15,223 bases of DNA from contig CALVXT010000010.1 in assembly GCA_944371545.1 (NCBI GenBank), forward strand, positions 1 through 15,223. Direction: 5' to 3'. The first letter of the stretch is position 1. Each line of letters opens with the position of its first letter. The notes under the pieces were generated by a model that was given only the letters and a program-made list of their open reading frames with translations, was not told where the DNA came from and made no database searches. Shown piece by piece: positions 13,571 through 15,223 of this stretch. This DNA comes from an uncultured Bacilli bacterium. GTDB lineage: Bacteria; Bacillota_I; Bacilli_A; RF39; UBA660. Position numbers and translations under genes: made by a program.

Positions 13571-13933
13571 TTGAAGGTATTAAAATTTTATGTTAACGAT
13601 TTAGCATGTGTTTTGAATTATTTAGAATTGTATTGTATAAAAAAAGAAATTTCTTATGTAAAGCTTCCTAATGAATTTCATTTTTTAGATTATATTTTTC
13701 AATTTTATTCCCGTGGAACTTTTTTATCTGAGCAGAAAGACATAGAGGATTTTGATAAAGTGTTTTTTGGAATTACTTTATTAGAAAACCCTTTAGAAGT
13801 AGAAGCATTAGGGTTAAAGTTAAATCATGTGGAAAATTGTTTTTCAATGAAAAAGAATGAGAGAAATTTAAGTTATAAATCTTGTTATAAAGTAAATACT
13901 ATGGGATATCCTAAAAGAGTGAGAAGGAGATAG
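13571..13933 (+). CDS. Uncharacterised 120-residue protein preceding gapA
   Basis: I do not recognise this protein. It has 120 residues, no signal peptide or membrane helix, many aromatic residues (FHFLDYIFQFYSRGTF at about 47-62), four cysteines spread through the chain and a strongly basic end (YPKRVRRR). It has ordinary codon use for the window and a continuous frame, so it is probably real. The start is taken as TTG at 13571 because GGTGAT (13561-13566) lies four bases before it. An ATG at 13559 overlaps that binding site. Its stop codon TAG (13931-13933) overlaps the gapA ribosome binding site, leaving 5 bp to gapA, so the two are co-transcribed and probably coupled. In B. subtilis the gene before gapA is the repressor cggR; this protein is far too short and has no visible helix-turn-helix or sugar-binding domain. 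Confidence 0.72.
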   Translation: MKVLKFYVNDLACVLNYLELYCIKKEISYVKLPNEFHFLDYIFQFYSRGTFLSEQKDIEDFDKVFFGITLLENPLEVEALGLKLNHVENCFSMKKNERNLSYKSCYKVNTMGYPKRVRRR

Positions 13934-13938
13934 ATATT

Positions 13939-14943
13939 ATGATAAAAGTTGCAATTAATGGTTTTGGAAGAATTGGAAGACTTGCTTTTCGGCAAATAAT
14001 TACAGGAACGGATTTTGATATTGTGGCGATTAATGATTTGACGGGTGCCGAGGATTTGGCTTATCTGCTTAAATATGATACTAATCACAGAAGATTTCAT
14101 GAAGATAAGATTAGCAGTGTGGATAACTATTTAGTTATTAACAATGTCAAAAAAATTCCCGTTTATGCTGAGAAGGATCCAAGTAACTTACCTTGGAAAG
14201 ATTTAGATGTTGATTTGGTTTTAGAATGTACGGGTTTATTTACTAAGTATGAAGATGCTATGAAACATATTGAGGCTGGTGCAAAAAAAGTATTAATTTC
14301 TGCTCCTGGAAAAGGAGAAATGAAAACAGTTGTTTACGGTGTTAATGATGATGTTTTAGATGGTAGTGAACAAATTGTCTCTGCTGCATCTTGCACAACG
14401 AATTGTTTGGCACCTGTTGTGCATGTTTTGGATAGAGAATTTGGTATTGTTAAAGGATATATGAGTACAATTCATGCGTATACTAACGATCAAGTCACTT
14501 TAGATATTGCTCACAAGAAAGGATTTGCTTCTCGACGTGGAAGAGCATGTGCGATGAACATTATTCCAGCTAGTACGGGAGCTGCAAGTGCAATTGGTAA
14601 AGTTTTGCCTAATTTAGCTGGCAAATTAAATGGTGTTGCATACCGCGTGCCTGTCAGTGATGGTTCGATGATTGATTTAGTGTTAGAACTTAGTAAAAAT
14701 GTAACTAGTGAAGAAATTAATCGAGCTTTAGAGAACAATGCTAATGATACTTTAAAAGTTACGAATGACCCTATTGTGTCTAGTGATGTTATTGGAATGA
14801 AATGTGGTTCTTTAGTAGACATGCGACTTACGACAGTTTTGGATGTAGAAGGAAAACAACTTGTTAAAGTTGTTGCTTGGTATGACAATGAAATGGGTTA
14901 TACTAGTCAAATGATGAAAACAGCTAAAAGAATGTTTATGTAA
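13939..14943 (+). CDS. gapA: Glyceraldehyde-3-phosphate dehydrogenase, glycolytic type
   Basis: Converts glyceraldehyde-3-phosphate, NAD+ and phosphate to 1,3-bisphosphoglycerate in glycolysis. The 334-residue length is standard. Visible features: the nucleotide-binding NGFGRIGR at 7-14, D33 after IN (the usual NAD-preferring residue), catalytic C152 in ASCTTNC, H179 in STIHAYTNDQ, and the phosphate-binding STGAASAIGK. The C-terminal WYDNEMGYTSQM is typical. Compared with Bacillus GapA, the leucine-proline pair at the cofactor-specificity position (187-188 in Bacillus numbering) reads I190-A191, followed by a slightly longer loop before RRGRACAMN. The ribosome binding site AAGGAGAT is at 13924-13931. 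No pgk or tpiA follows; a terminator ends the unit, so gapA is separated from the rest of the glycolytic genes. Confidence 0.97.
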   Translation: MIKVAINGFGRIGRLAFRQIITGTDFDIVAINDLTGAEDLAYLLKYDTNHRRFHEDKISSVDNYLVINNVKKIPVYAEKDPSNLPWKDLDVDLVLECTGLFTKYEDAMKHIEAGAKKVLISAPGKGEMKTVVYGVNDDVLDGSEQIVSAASCTTNCLAPVVHVLDREFGIVKGYMSTIHAYTNDQVTLDIAHKKGFASRRGRACAMNIIPASTGAASAIGKVLPNLAGKLNGVAYRVPVSDGSMIDLVLELSKNVTSEEINRALENNANDTLKVTNDPIVSSDVIGMKCGSLVDMRLTTVLDVEGKQLVKVVAWYDNEMGYTSQMMKTAKRMFM

Positions 14944-14952
14944 ATATTTTGG

Positions 14953-14981
14953 ACTAATGAGAATATTTCATTAGTTTTTTT
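14953..14981 (+). terminator. Intrinsic terminator of gapA
   Basis: ACTAATGA (14953-14960) and TCATTAGT (14968-14975), a perfect 8-bp stem with a 7-nt loop, followed by seven T (14975-14981). Confidence 0.85.
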
Positions 14982-14982
14982 C

Positions 14983-15001
14983 TTTTCTGAAATTCAGAAA
15001 A
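14983..15001. repeat. 19-bp palindrome upstream of the last gene
   Basis: TTTTCTGAA-A-TTCAGAAAA is a perfect dyad around one central A. It begins 1 bp after the gapA terminator T run and covers the -35 position of the next promoter. There is no loop, so it is better read as a protein-binding site than an RNA hairpin. Confidence 0.55.
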
Positions 15002-15002
15002 A

Positions 15003-15011
15003 TGTTATATT
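15003..15011 (+). promoter_or_regulatory. Extended -10 promoter of the last gene
   Basis: TGTTATATT, a TG-n motif then TATATT (15006-15011). An alternative -10 is TATTAT at 15008-15013. Any -35 would lie inside the palindrome at 14983-15001. Confidence 0.5.
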
Positions 15012-15034
15012 ATTAATAGGGTAAGGTGGTTGTT

Positions 15035-15223
15035 TTGAAAAAATTAAAAATTAATATTGTTTGTGGAATTCTTGATATCGTTGCTTCATTTTTGTACTTT
15101 TTTTCTTTATTTTTAATTGGTACTTTTAGTGGGGCGATTGGTGCTTCTGATGGAACAGAAGTTTTAAGTCAAGTTCTTTTGATATTTGCCATTTTATTTA
15201 TTGTTTTGCATTTTATTTCTTTT
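15035..15223 (+). CDS. N-terminal part of a small membrane protein
   Basis: An open frame from TTG at 15035 runs off the window after 63 codons. It encodes a basic start (MKKLKIN), a hydrophobic helix (about residues 9-31), a short small-residue loop GTFSGAIGASDGTE, and a second hydrophobic helix (about 48-63). AAGGTG at 15023-15028 lies 6 bases before the TTG, which decides the start. No family is recognised; the layout suggests a small polytopic membrane protein with the first loop outside. Confidence 0.7.
   Translation, partial: MKKLKINIVCGILDIVASFLYFFSLFLIGTFSGAIGASDGTEVLSQVLLIFAILFIVLHFISF

Noticed and set aside
14511..14888. Minus-strand frame of 125 codons inside gapA
   Set aside because: Antisense shadow of a highly conserved enzyme; no binding site or promoter.
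1..15223. Alternative genetic code with TGA as tryptophan
   Set aside because: Tryptophans in conserved positions are TGG and whiA ends at TGA, so the standard bacterial code holds.
1..15223. CRISPR arrays, tRNA or rRNA genes, insertion sequences or phage genes
   Set aside because: No spaced direct repeats, cloverleaf-like segments, transposase motifs or terminal inverted repeats were seen.

Overview
This is a gene-dense stretch of an AT-rich bacterial chromosome, roughly 30% G+C judged by eye. The gene content is typical of Bacillota, class Bacilli: WhiA, FtsE/FtsX with a secreted peptidoglycan hydrolase, a ClpP very like that of Bacillus, GapA, a YitT-family membrane protein, a LemA protein and the spore-coat protein GerQ. 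TGA is used as a stop (whiA) and tryptophan is TGG, so this is the standard bacterial code and not the Mycoplasma code. The low G+C, compact spacing and the AAA/DUF4143 ATPase would suit a gut-associated or reduced-genome Bacilli lineage (Erysipelotrichales-like or RF39-like). That placement is inference. I see no phage, insertion sequence, CRISPR array, tRNA or rRNA.

Layout. 1-150 is the tail of an unrecognised gene ending at a strong terminator. 261-2131 holds an AAA_14/DUF4143 ATPase and uracil-DNA glycosylase (ung), 2 bp apart, behind a good sigma-A promoter. 2216-4843 is a P2-type cation ATPase. A LemA-family gene (minus) converges on it across a shared bidirectional terminator. A small metallo-beta-lactamase-fold hydrolase (5519-6019) runs divergently from lemA and converges on gerQ (minus). 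A YitT-like membrane protein (6476-7369) follows. ftsE-ftsX-M23 peptidase (7415-10246) forms a cell-wall operon, then whiA. clpP (minus) converges on whiA and diverges from a TGS-domain/uridine-kinase-like protein (11914-13542). A 120-residue unknown protein sits 5 bp before gapA (13939-14943). The window ends in the start of a small membrane protein.

How the genes fit together. The core is housekeeping: DNA repair (ung), cation homeostasis (P-type ATPase), wall hydrolysis at division (FtsEX plus M23 hydrolase), division control (WhiA), proteolysis (ClpP) and central glycolysis (GapA). Several of these (clpP, whiA, the wall hydrolase, ftsEX, gapA; and ung with gerQ) also lie in neighbouring chromosomal regions in Bacillus subtilis, as recalled from memory, so the window looks like a condensed ancestral Firmicute segment.

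The most interesting points are: an M23 endopeptidase with a complete active site in the slot where other Firmicutes keep CHAP or NlpC/P60 FtsEX partners; gerQ with a possible sporulation-type -10; an unknown ORF where B. subtilis has the gapA repressor CggR; unusually short promoter-to-start distances with a GGTGAT-type ribosome binding site at gene after gene; and two divergent gene pairs whose -35 boxes overlap. I did not find a clear, wholly new multi-gene system.
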